A stretch of 64,000 bases of DNA from Azohydromonas lata NBRC 102462. GTDB lineage: Bacteria; Pseudomonadota; Gammaproteobacteria; Burkholderiales; Burkholderiaceae_C. Shown here in pieces: positions 8,523 through 15,889 of the stretch. A model generated the notes under the pieces. It was not told the DNA's origin, ran no database searches, and saw only the letters and a list, made by a program, of their open reading frames with translations. Position numbers and translations under genes: made by a program. Numbering within the stretch: position 1 is the stretch's first letter; every line of letters begins with the position of its first letter. The stretch is taken from contig NZ_BCTC01000022.1 in NCBI RefSeq assembly GCF_001571085.1, positions 1-64,000 of the forward strand. The letters are read 5' to 3'.

Positions 8523-9686
8523 ATGCTTTCCCGCCGCCTGCTCCTGGCCGCCGCGCTGCCGGCCATCTGTCCCAGCCTTTGCACGGCCGCAACTGCGGCC
8601 GGCGCGCCGCGCGCAACGCCTGCCGCTCCTGCCGTCCCCATCGACGCCATCGACAGCCGCATCACCCCGCGCCCGCTGGACTTCCCGCGCGATTTCGGCG
8701 CGCACCTGGGCGTGCGCACCGAGTGGTGGTACGCCACGGGCACGCTGCGCACGGCTGCGGATGAGACGCTGGGCTTTCAGCTCACGTTTTTCCGCAGCCG
8801 CACGGGGCTGGCCACGCAGGACGCCGGCCGCTTCGCGCCGCGCCAGTTGCTCTCGGCCCACGCGGCGCTGAGCGACTTGCGCGCGGGCCGCCAGCGCCAC
8901 GCCCAACGCCTGGCGCGCTGGAACGAAGACCCCGCCGCGCCGCTGGCCGCGGCCTCGGTGCAGGACACCGACGTTTTTCTGGGCGACTGGTCCTTCCGCC
9001 GCGAAGGCGGTGCCGGCGCCAGCCGCTACCGCGCCCGCCTCTCCGACCGCGACGCGGGCTTTGCCTACGAGCTGGACCTGAACGCCACCCAGCCGCTGCT
9101 GCTGCAGGGCCGTGCGGGCTTCAGCCAAAAGGGGCCGGACCCCAGCGAAGCCAGCCACTACTACTCCGAACCGCACCTGGCGGTGAGCGGCACGCTCTGG
9201 CGCGGCGAGCGCCGCGAGGCCGTGCAGGGCCGCGCCTGGCTGGACCACGAGTGGAGCATCGCCTACCTGCACCCCGACGCGGCGGGCTGGGACTGGATAG
9301 GCATGAACCTGGACGACGGCGGCGCGCTCATGGCTTTTCAAATTCGCCGGCGCGACGGTTCAACGATGTGGGCCGGCGGCGCCTTTCGCCCGGCGGGCGG
9401 CGCGGCACGGGATTTCGGCCCTGGCGAGGTGATGTTCACCCCGGGGCGCACCTGGCAAAGCCCAACGTCGCAGGCGCGCTACCCGATGGAGTGGACGGTG
9501 CAGACGCCTTCAGGAAGCTTCAAGGTGCACGCGCTCATGGACGCGCAGGAGCTCGATGCGCGCAACTCCACGGCCGCCATCTACTGGGAAGGCCTGTGCG
9601 AGCTGCAGCACGCCGGCAGCGGCCGCCGCGTGGGCGGCGGCTACTTGGAGATGACGGGGTACGCCTCGCCGCTGCGCCTGGGCTGA
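8523..9686 (+). CDS. CrtC/AttH-like lipocalin-domain hydrolase
   Basis: This is an exported protein of about 387 residues: a signal peptide (SRRLLLAAALPAIC...) and then two lipocalin-like beta domains of the carotenoid 1,2-hydratase/AttH family. Characteristic motifs are RTEWWYATG near residue 60, WLDHEWS and DWIGMNLDDGG in the middle, and a C-terminal YWEGLCEL...GGGYLEMTGY. The family also includes proteins of unknown substrate that sit beside FtsX-type permeases, which fits the permease two genes upstream. Carotenoid chemistry is not implied, as no other carotenoid gene is present. ATG 8523 was preferred to ATG 8514 because it starts exactly at the signal peptide. The 3' end overlaps the convergent GGDEF gene by 46 bases. 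Confidence 0.8.
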   Translation: MLSRRLLLAAALPAICPSLCTAATAAGAPRATPAAPAVPIDAIDSRITPRPLDFPRDFGAHLGVRTEWWYATGTLRTAADETLGFQLTFFRSRTGLATQDAGRFAPRQLLSAHAALSDLRAGRQRHAQRLARWNEDPAAPLAAASVQDTDVFLGDWSFRREGGAGASRYRARLSDRDAGFAYELDLNATQPLLLQGRAGFSQKGPDPSEASHYYSEPHLAVSGTLWRGERREAVQGRAWLDHEWSIAYLHPDAAGWDWIGMNLDDGGALMAFQIRRRDGSTMWAGGAFRPAGGAARDFGPGEVMFTPGRTWQSPTSQARYPMEWTVQTPSGSFKVHALMDAQELDARNSTAAIYWEGLCELQHAGSGRRVGGGYLEMTGYASPLRLG

Positions 9687-10474
9687 ATTGGCGCGGCGCG
9701 CACGCAGTTGCGGCCGGCTTCCTTGGCCGCGTGCAGGGCGCCGTCGGCGTCCGAAATGAGCGACTCCAGCGTCGCGTGGCCCACGCCCAGCGAGGCCACG
9801 CCCACGCTCACCGTGGTGCCCACGGCGGCACCGTTCCAGCTGACCTGCAGCGCGGCGATGGTTTCGCGTATGCGCTCGGCCACGTCCAGCGCGCCCAAGG
9901 GGTCGGTCTGCGGCAGCAGCACCGCCACCGACTCGCCGCTGAAGCGCGCCAGCAGGTCGGGGCTGCGCAACTGGCGGCCGCTGGCCTGGACGATCTCGCG
10001 CAGCAGCGCGTCGCCGCAGGTGCGGCCATAGCGGTCGTTGATGTTGCGGAAGCGGTCGGCGTCCACCATCAGCAGCGCGCAGTCGGCGTCGTAGCGGCGG
10101 GAGCGGGAGAACTCGCGCTCGGACACGTGCATGAACCAGTCGCGGTTGAAGGCGCCGGTGAGCTCGTCGCGCGTGGCGCGTACTTCCAGCGCCAGGTTCT
10201 GCTTTTCAAGCTGCCGCAACTGCTGCAGCAGCGGCAGCGCCAGCAGCGGCGGCAACACGCCGCACAGGCCCGCGGCCAGCAGCAGCGGCGCCCAGCCGGC
10301 CGTGCCGCCCAGGGCCATCTGCGTGCCCCAGGCCAGCGACTCGCAGGCCGCAACACTGGGCAACAGCAGCAACAAGGCCGAGCGCCGGGGTCCCAGGCCC
10401 AGCAGCAGGCGGCTCCAACGCTGCCGCCGGGAACGTTCGGAAGGGGTGCGTGCTTGCATGGGAAAAGTATCCAT
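9641..10474 (-). CDS. Membrane GGDEF-domain protein with degenerate active site
   Basis: About 277 residues. Two hydrophobic segments (about residues 30-50 and 60-85) are followed by a short linker helix and a GGDEF domain starting at RDELTGAFNRDWF. The substrate and structural motifs DADRFRNINDRYG and CGDALLREI are intact. The signature loop reads RFSGESVAV where active diguanylate cyclases have R-[FY]-GG[DE]EF, so the first glycine, the second acidic residue and the phenylalanine are all changed. That makes cyclic-di-GMP synthesis doubtful; it may bind GTP or act as a sensor. The end of the domain (VSVGVASL...ADGALHAAKEAGRN) is normal. The start at MDTFPMQ is a choice among close methionines; no strong ribosome site is visible. 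Confidence 0.82.
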   Translation of the reverse strand: MDTFPMQARTPSERSRRQRWSRLLLGLGPRRSALLLLLPSVAACESLAWGTQMALGGTAGWAPLLLAAGLCGVLPPLLALPLLQQLRQLEKQNLALEVRATRDELTGAFNRDWFMHVSEREFSRSRRYDADCALLMVDADRFRNINDRYGRTCGDALLREIVQASGRQLRSPDLLARFSGESVAVLLPQTDPLGALDVAERIRETIAALQVSWNGAAVGTTVSVGVASLGVGHATLESLISDADGALHAAKEAGRNCVRAAPIQPRRSGEAYPVISK

Positions 10475-10633
10475 TGGGCCAGAGAGCGCAAATCCCAAGA
10501 CCTGCCAGACGCAGGACGGCATGCGGCTGCGGCAAACGGCGGGCCAGTGCCAGCCCCCAATTTACAGGCAGGCGCGCCACCCTGACGCCCGCACGGACCC
10601 GCGGGCCGGCCAGGGCTTCACAGTTCACAGAAG

Positions 10634-10673
10634 GGACACAAGCCCCCGGGCACGCGCCGGGATGCTTGTGTCC
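10634..10673. other. Strong hairpin downstream of emrB
   Basis: A perfect 10-bp inverted repeat (GGACACAAGC and GCTTGTGTCC) encloses an inner CCCGG/CCGGG stem, 26 bases past the emrB stop on the minus strand. No T-run follows on either strand. It could act as a factor-dependent terminator or as an mRNA 3'-end protector. Confidence 0.5.
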
Positions 10674-10698
10674 GCCACCGTGCACGCGCGACGCCTAT

Positions 10699-12333
10699 TC
10701 AGTGCGCGCCGCCCGCATCCGCACCGGCCGCGCCGCGCGCCGGGCGCTTGGTGAACCAGATCAGGACGATGAGCAGCAGGAACAGCCCGGCGGAGGCAAG
10801 AAAGATGTCGTCCGCCGCACGCGTGTAGGCCTGTTGGTCCACCAGGCGGTTGATCTGCCCCCAGGCCTGCTCGGCTGTGAAGCCGTTGGCCTGCATGCCG
10901 GCCACGGCGTCGGCCGCCGCGCTGCTGCCCTGGCCCATGGTTTCGGCGTACTGCGCGTGGTGCAGCGTGGCGCGGTTGCTCCACAGCGTGGTGGCGATGG
11001 AGGTGCCCATGGCGCCGGCGGTGATGCGCACGAAGTTGCTCAGGCCGGCGGCGGCCGGTATGCGCTCCGGCGGCTGGCCGCTCAAGGTCAGCGTGGTCAA
11101 CGGGATGAAGAAGAAGGCCATGGCCGCGCCCTGCATCAGCGTGGGCACGAGGATCTGGACGAACTCCGTCTGCGTCGTGAAGTGCGAGCGCATCCACAAG
11201 ACGACGGCAAAGCCGATGAAGGCGGCCGTGGCCATGCGGCGCGGGTCCCAGACGCTGACCTTCTTGCCCACCAGCGGCGTGAGCAGGATGGCCAGGAAGC
11301 CCACCGGCGCCAGCGCCCAGCCCGCGGCCGTGGCGGTGTAGCCCATCCACTGCTGCAGCCACAGCGGCATGAGCACCACGTTGCCGAAAAACACGCCGTA
11401 GGCCACCGACAGCGCCAGCGCGCCGAAGGCGAAGTTGCGCCCCGAGAACAGCCGCAGGTCCACCACCGGGTGCTCGGCGGTGAGCTCCCACACGATGAAC
11501 ACGGCCAGGCCCACCACGGCCAGCAGCGCCAGCAACACGATGAGGCCGGAGGAGAACCAGTCCTCCTCCTGCCCCTTGTCCAGCATGAGCTGCAGCGCGC
11601 CCACCCAGACCACCAGCAGCGCCAGGCCCGTCTTGTCTATGGGCAGCTGGCGCGTGGGCGTCTCGCGCTCCTTGTAGATGCCCCAGGTGACGGCCGCGGC
11701 GGCCAGGCCCACGGGCACGTTGATGTAGAAGATCCAGGGCCAGGCGATGTGGTCGGTGATCCAGCCGCCCAGGAGCGGCCCGGCCACGGGCGCCACCAGC
11801 GTGGTGACGCCCCACAGCGCCAGGGCGGTGCCGGCCTTCTCGCGCGGGTAGCTGGCCAGCAGCAGCGTCTGCGACAGCGGGATCATGGGGCCGGCCACCG
11901 CGCCCTGCAGCACGCGGAAGGCGATGAGCATTTCCAGCGAGGGCGCGAAGCCGCACAGCCACGAGGCCAGGACGAACAGCAGCACGCTGGCCGTGAACAG
12001 GCGCACCGCGCCGAAGCGCTGCGTGAGCCAGCCCGTGAGCGGCACGGAGATGGCGTTGGCCACGCCGAAGCTGGTGATGACCCAGGTGCCCTGCGTGGGG
12101 CTCACCCCCAGGTCGCCCGCGATGGCCGGCAGCGACACGTTGGCGATGGAGCTGTCCAGCACGTTCATGAAGGTCGCCAGCGACAGCGACAGCGTGCCCA
12201 GGACGAGCGCGGTGCCGTGCAGCGGCGGCGGCGGCACGTAGCGCGGCGCGCCGGGCGCGGCGGCGGCCGGGGCCGTGCCGGTGCCCGGCTTGGGCGCGTC
12301 CGCCCCGGGGGCGGTGGTGGAAGCGGCGCTCAC
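10699..12333 (-). CDS. emrB: DHA2-family drug efflux permease, EmrB-type
   Basis: This inner-membrane transporter of about 544 residues belongs to the major facilitator superfamily, with the 14-helix layout of the EmrB/QacA branch. After a Pro/Ala-rich N-terminus come LDSSIANVSLPAIAGDLG (helix 1 motif D1), WVITSFGVANAISVPLTGWL and the motif-C-like region GPLLGGWI. EmrB pumps hydrophobic drugs or uncouplers by proton antiport through a channel made with EmrA and an outer-membrane factor. The GTG at 12333 was chosen because AAGGA lies seven bases upstream and the frame before it is arginine-rich shadow. It is the last gene of the marR-nodT-emrA-emrB operon, 25 bases after emrA. Confidence 0.9.
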   Translation of the reverse strand: MSAASTTAPGADAPKPGTGTAPAAAAPGAPRYVPPPPLHGTALVLGTLSLSLATFMNVLDSSIANVSLPAIAGDLGVSPTQGTWVITSFGVANAISVPLTGWLTQRFGAVRLFTASVLLFVLASWLCGFAPSLEMLIAFRVLQGAVAGPMIPLSQTLLLASYPREKAGTALALWGVTTLVAPVAGPLLGGWITDHIAWPWIFYINVPVGLAAAAVTWGIYKERETPTRQLPIDKTGLALLVVWVGALQLMLDKGQEEDWFSSGLIVLLALLAVVGLAVFIVWELTAEHPVVDLRLFSGRNFAFGALALSVAYGVFFGNVVLMPLWLQQWMGYTATAAGWALAPVGFLAILLTPLVGKKVSVWDPRRMATAAFIGFAVVLWMRSHFTTQTEFVQILVPTLMQGAAMAFFFIPLTTLTLSGQPPERIPAAAGLSNFVRITAGAMGTSIATTLWSNRATLHHAQYAETMGQGSSAAADAVAGMQANGFTAEQAWGQINRLVDQQAYTRAADDIFLASAGLFLLLIVLIWFTKRPARGAAGADAGGAH

Positions 12334-12358
12334 AGCGTGATCCTTGTGTCTTGATGCC

Positions 12359-13735
12359 TCACTGCGCCACGGCCGTGCGCGCCGGCGCCGAGGCCACGCG
12401 CGCGGCGGCCTGCGTGGCACCTTGGGCGGCGCCGGAGCGGTTCACGGCGGCGGCCGGGCGCGCCGCGGCGGCCTGCCCCAGGTTGGCGGCGATGATGCGC
12501 TGCACGTCGGCCTCGGCCTCGCGCTCCTGCGGCGTCATGCCGGAGGCGCCGCCGCCATGGCCGGCCGCGTCCACCGCGCCGCTGGCCGCGCCCTCAGGGG
12601 CCGAGGCCGCGCCACCGGCGGCCGCGGGCGCCGCGCCGCGCGGCGTGTCGGCCAGCACCTTGCCGCTCTGGTCGCGCACGTCCACCGTCACGTCCATGGA
12701 CAGGCCCACGCGCAGCGGGTGCTCCTGCAGCTCCTTGGGGTCCAGCGCTATGCGCACGGGCACGCGCTGGACGACCTTGATCCAGTTGCCCGTGGCGTTC
12801 TGCGCCGGGATGAGCGCAAAGGCCGCCCCCGTGCCCGCGCCCAGGCCCACGACGCGGCCGTGGTACTCGACCTTGCTGCCGTAGACGTCGGCCTCCAGCG
12901 TGGCGCTCTGGCCGATGCGCAGCTTGCGCAACTGCACTTCCTTGAAGTTGGCGTCCACCCAGCTCTGCCCCAGGGTCACGACGGACATCAGCGGCGCGCC
13001 GGCCTGCACGCGCTGGCCCAGTTGCACGCTGCGGCGGGCGACGTAGCCGTCCACCGGCGCGGACAGCTCGGTGCGCTGCAGCGCCAGGTGCGCCTCACGC
13101 ACGCGGGCGGCGGCGCGCGTCACGTTGGGGTGCTCCTGCACGGGGGTGTTGTCGGTGAGCGCCTGGCTGGAGGCGAGCTGCTCGCGCGCGGCCTGCACGG
13201 CGGATTCGGCCGCGGCCACGGCGGCCTGCGCGGCGGTGCGCTGCGCCAGGGCGTGGTTGAACTCCTCGCGGCCCACGGCGCCGCTGGCCAGCAGCGGCTC
13301 GCGGCGGCGCACGTCGTCCTGCACGCGGGCGAGCTCGGCGCGGGCGCGCTCGGCATCGGCCTGGCGCAGGGCCACCTGGGCCTGCGCGGCGCTGTTGTTG
13401 GCGTAGAGGGTGCGCACCTCGCGCACGGTCTGCGCAAGCTGGGCCTGGGCCTGCTCCAGGGCGACGCGGGCATCCGCCGCGTCGAGCTTGACCAGGGGCT
13501 GGCCGGCGCGCACGAAGTCGGTGTCCTGCACCAGCACCTGCTGCACGGTGCCGGCCAGCTGCGGCGTGATCTGCACCACGTCGGCCTGCACGTAGGCGTT
13601 GTCGGTGTTCTCGTAGCGGCTGGCCACCATGAGGTGGTAGCCGCCATAGGCCAGCCCGGCCACGGCCACGACGGCGGCGATGGCGGTCAGGCCCTTCTTG
13701 CGCTTGGCCAGCCGCTGTTCCTTTTGGTCGCTCAT
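12359..13735 (-). CDS. emrA: HlyD/EmrA-type membrane fusion protein
   Basis: The protein has 458 residues from MSDQKEQR. One membrane anchor (about residues 15-33) is followed by the biotinyl-lipoyl half motif YVQADVVQITPQLAGTV, a long alpha-helical hairpin of Ala/Gln/Arg-rich coiled coil (about residues 90-210), the second lipoyl half ELSAPVDGYVARR, and a beta-barrel domain. It bridges EmrB to the outer-membrane channel in the periplasm. The last ~100 residues, after the family core, are a low-complexity Ala/Gly/Pro tail that most EmrA proteins lack. Upstream reading in the same frame inside nodT is a shadow and was excluded. Confidence 0.9.
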   Translation of the reverse strand: MSDQKEQRLAKRKKGLTAIAAVVAVAGLAYGGYHLMVASRYENTDNAYVQADVVQITPQLAGTVQQVLVQDTDFVRAGQPLVKLDAADARVALEQAQAQLAQTVREVRTLYANNSAAQAQVALRQADAERARAELARVQDDVRRREPLLASGAVGREEFNHALAQRTAAQAAVAAAESAVQAAREQLASSQALTDNTPVQEHPNVTRAAARVREAHLALQRTELSAPVDGYVARRSVQLGQRVQAGAPLMSVVTLGQSWVDANFKEVQLRKLRIGQSATLEADVYGSKVEYHGRVVGLGAGTGAAFALIPAQNATGNWIKVVQRVPVRIALDPKELQEHPLRVGLSMDVTVDVRDQSGKVLADTPRGAAPAAAGGAASAPEGAASGAVDAAGHGGGASGMTPQEREAEADVQRIIAANLGQAAAARPAAAVNRSGAAQGATQAAARVASAPARTAVAQ

Positions 13736-13782
13736 GAGAGTCTCTTTTCGCTGTATTCGGTTGCTCGTTGGGCCGGCTGCAA

Positions 13783-15222
13783 TCAGCGCGCGGCCGCCAC
13801 GGGTTGCGCGGCGCCCTCGCCGCCCTGCCAGCCGCCGCCCAGGGCGCGCAGCAGGGCGACTTGCGCTTCCAGGCTGCGCGACTGCAGCTCGGCGGCCAGG
13901 TGCCGTTGCGTGAGCAACGGGCCTTCGGCGCTGAGCACGGTGAGCTGGCTGGACAGGCCCGCGCCGTAGCGCTGCACGGCCAGCCGGTAGGCGGCCTCGG
14001 CGCTGTCCTGCGCGGCGGCCTGCTCGCGGCGCTGGGCCTGCAGCGACTGCAGCGTGGCCAGCGCGTCGGCCGCCTCGCGCACGGCCTCCAGCAGCGCGTT
14101 GTTGTAGGAGAGCACGGCCGCATCCAGCTCGGCCTGGCGGCCGTGCAGGTTGGCGCGCAGCCGGCCGGTGTCGAAGATGGGCAGCGTGATGGCCGGCCCA
14201 ACGCCGTACTGGCGGCTGCCGGCCTCCACCAGGCGGTCCAGGCCGATGGCGTTGAAGCCGATGAAGGCCGTGAGGTTGACGTTGGGATAGAACAGCGTGC
14301 GCGCCACCTGGACGTCCTGCGTGGCGGCCTCCACGCGCTCGCGCGCGGCCACGATGTCGGGGCGGCGGCCCAGCAGGTCGGCGCCCAGCACGGCGGGCTG
14401 CTGCAGCGGCTGCAGCGCGTCCAGCGGGGCGTTGAGGCCCTGCAGCGCCTGCGGCGGTTGCGCCGTCAACGCGGCAAGCTGGTTGCGGGCCAGGGCGATC
14501 TGCTCGTCGAGCTGCTCGATCTGCAGCCGCGCCTCCGGCAGGCCGCCTTCGCTCTGGCGCAGCTCGACGTTGGTGTCCAGCCCGTTGCTCACGCGCTGGC
14601 GCACCAGCTCCAGCAGCGACTGGCGCTGCGCCAGCGTCTGCGTCGCGACCTCGCGCTGGGCCTGCAGCCGCGCCAGGCCGACGTAGGCGCGCGTGACCTG
14701 CGAGGCCAGCAGCACGCGGGCCGCGGCGGCATCGGCCTGCGCGGCACGGCCGGCGCCCAGCGCCGCGGCCAGCTCGGCGCGGTGGCGGCCGAAGAAGTCC
14801 AGGTCCCATTGCAGCCCGGCCTGCAGCGTGGCCGTGGTGCGCACGCTGCCGGCCAGCGGCGGCGGATAGATGCCGTGCTCGGTGAAGCGCTGGCGCGTGG
14901 CGTCAAAACTGGCCTGCGCGCTGGGCAGCAGCGCGGCGCCGGCGGCCTCGGCCGCGGCGGCGGCACGCGCGATGCGCGCCTGCGCGGCCTGCAGGTTGGG
15001 CTGCTCGGCCAGGGCGCGCTCCACCAGCGCGTCGAGCTGCGCGTCGTTGAAGGCGCGCCACCAGTCAGGCGCCACGGGCAGCGGCGTGGCGGCGTCGGCC
15101 TGCAGGCCCACGGCGGCGGGCTCCAGCAGTTTCACCGGCGGCTTGGACGGCCCCGGCGTGGCGCAGCCGGCCAGGAAGATGGCGGCCGCCAGCGCGGCGG
15201 CCCTGAGGGCAAAGGGCTTCAT
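13783..15222 (-). CDS. NodT/OprM-family outer-membrane efflux lipoprotein
   Basis: The protein has 479 residues. A lipoprotein signal peptide ends in LAGC (Cys near residue 20), then WWRAFNDAQLDALVERAL and two repeats of the outer-membrane efflux protein domain, typical of the trimeric TolC-like channels. Conserved pieces include WDLDFFGRHR, GRRPDIVAARERVEAA and FYPNVNLTAFIGF. It provides the outer-membrane exit for the EmrAB pump encoded just downstream. The ATG overlaps the marR stop (ATGA), so the genes are translationally coupled. Length and motifs match the family. Confidence 0.9.
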   Translation of the reverse strand: MKPFALRAAALAAAIFLAGCATPGPSKPPVKLLEPAAVGLQADAATPLPVAPDWWRAFNDAQLDALVERALAEQPNLQAAQARIARAAAAAEAAGAALLPSAQASFDATRQRFTEHGIYPPPLAGSVRTTATLQAGLQWDLDFFGRHRAELAAALGAGRAAQADAAAARVLLASQVTRAYVGLARLQAQREVATQTLAQRQSLLELVRQRVSNGLDTNVELRQSEGGLPEARLQIEQLDEQIALARNQLAALTAQPPQALQGLNAPLDALQPLQQPAVLGADLLGRRPDIVAARERVEAATQDVQVARTLFYPNVNLTAFIGFNAIGLDRLVEAGSRQYGVGPAITLPIFDTGRLRANLHGRQAELDAAVLSYNNALLEAVREAADALATLQSLQAQRREQAAAQDSAEAAYRLAVQRYGAGLSSQLTVLSAEGPLLTQRHLAAELQSRSLEAQVALLRALGGGWQGGEGAAQPVAAAR

Positions 15223-15797
15223 TCGGTGTCGTCTTCCGGGAAAAGACTGGACGGGGCGCTGGTCTGCAGCGCCTCGGCATTGACCAGCATGCGGCGCAGC
15301 AGCACCAGCAGCGTTTGCCACTCGTCGTGGCTGAAGCCGACCAGGTGGTCGTTGAGCACCTGCGACAGCACCTTGGGCACTTCGCCGGCCACGCGGCGCC
15401 CTTCCTCGGTGAGGCTCACGTGCACCACGCGCCGGTCTTCCGTGCTGCGGCAGCGGCTGATGAAGGCCTTTTTCTCCAGCCGGTCCAGCATGCGCGTGGC
15501 GGCGCCGGGGTCCACGTTGAGGTCGCGCGCCAGCGTGGCGACGGTGACCGGCGCGTCCTTGTTCTTGAGCAGCAGGAACAGCGGCATCCACTGCCCATGC
15601 GTGAGCCCATGCGGCACCAGCCGCTCGTCCGCCAGTTGGGCGATGGACTGCATGACGCGGCGCATGAGGTAGCCCACGCTGTCCTGCGCGCAGTAGCCGC
15701 CGCTGTAGAAGGTCACGGGCGACGGTGCGGCAGCGTCGGCGGCCGGTGCGCCGGCTGCAGGGCCGGCGGGTGCGGAGGTGGAATCGGTATCAGACAT
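15219..15797 (-). CDS. MarR-family repressor of the efflux operon
   Basis: A 192-residue winged-helix regulator. A ~25-residue Ala/Pro-rich N-terminal extension precedes the MarR fold. The wing motif is LEKKAFISRCRSTEDRRVVHVSLTEEGR, where D-R-R is the family signature, and the recognition-helix region is TVATLARDLNVDPGAATRMLDRLE. It is the first gene of an operon with nodT, emrA and emrB, as in E. coli emrRAB. Its own promoter is covered by a palindromic operator, so it most likely represses itself and the pump until a hydrophobic ligand binds. The predicted transcript would have a leader of only about four bases. Confidence 0.92.
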   Translation of the reverse strand: MSDTDSTSAPAGPAAGAPAADAAAPSPVTFYSGGYCAQDSVGYLMRRVMQSIAQLADERLVPHGLTHGQWMPLFLLLKNKDAPVTVATLARDLNVDPGAATRMLDRLEKKAFISRCRSTEDRRVVHVSLTEEGRRVAGEVPKVLSQVLNDHLVGFSHDEWQTLLVLLRRMLVNAEALQTSAPSSLFPEDDTE

Positions 15798-15807
15798 GAC
15801 GGACGTG

Positions 15808-15841
15808 ACAATAATTGCCTAGACAATCTTTGTCAAGGCAA
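15808..15841 (-). promoter_or_regulatory. marR promoter with overlapping palindromic operator
   Basis: On the minus strand TTGACA (15836-15831) and TATTGT (15813-15808) are separated by exactly 17 bases, a near-consensus sigma-70 promoter facing marR. The spacer and -35 box are covered by the dyad TTGCCTAGACAA-N3-TTGTCAAGGCAA (15815-15841), in which 11 of 12 arm positions match. Each arm also resembles a MarR half-site pair on its own. Binding here would block polymerase, so autorepression is very likely. Confidence 0.85.
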
Positions 15842-15877
15842 GAGCCCATGACCGACCGGGGTCGGCGGGGCGGCTTC

Positions 15878-15883
15878 TACACT
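15878..15883 (+). promoter_or_regulatory. -10 element placed against the ABC exporter start
   Basis: TACACT ends seven bases before ATG 15890, so the transcript may begin at the start codon itself. No -35 hexamer is obvious. The MarR operator lies about 50 bases upstream and may or may not affect this promoter. Confidence 0.4.
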
Positions 15884-15889
15884 GGCGGG

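Noticed and set aside
13736-14809. N-terminal extension of emrA through the nodT gene
   Set aside because: The frame is open but encodes Arg/Ala/Gly noise. The EmrA N-terminus MSDQKEQR with its membrane anchor starts at 13735.
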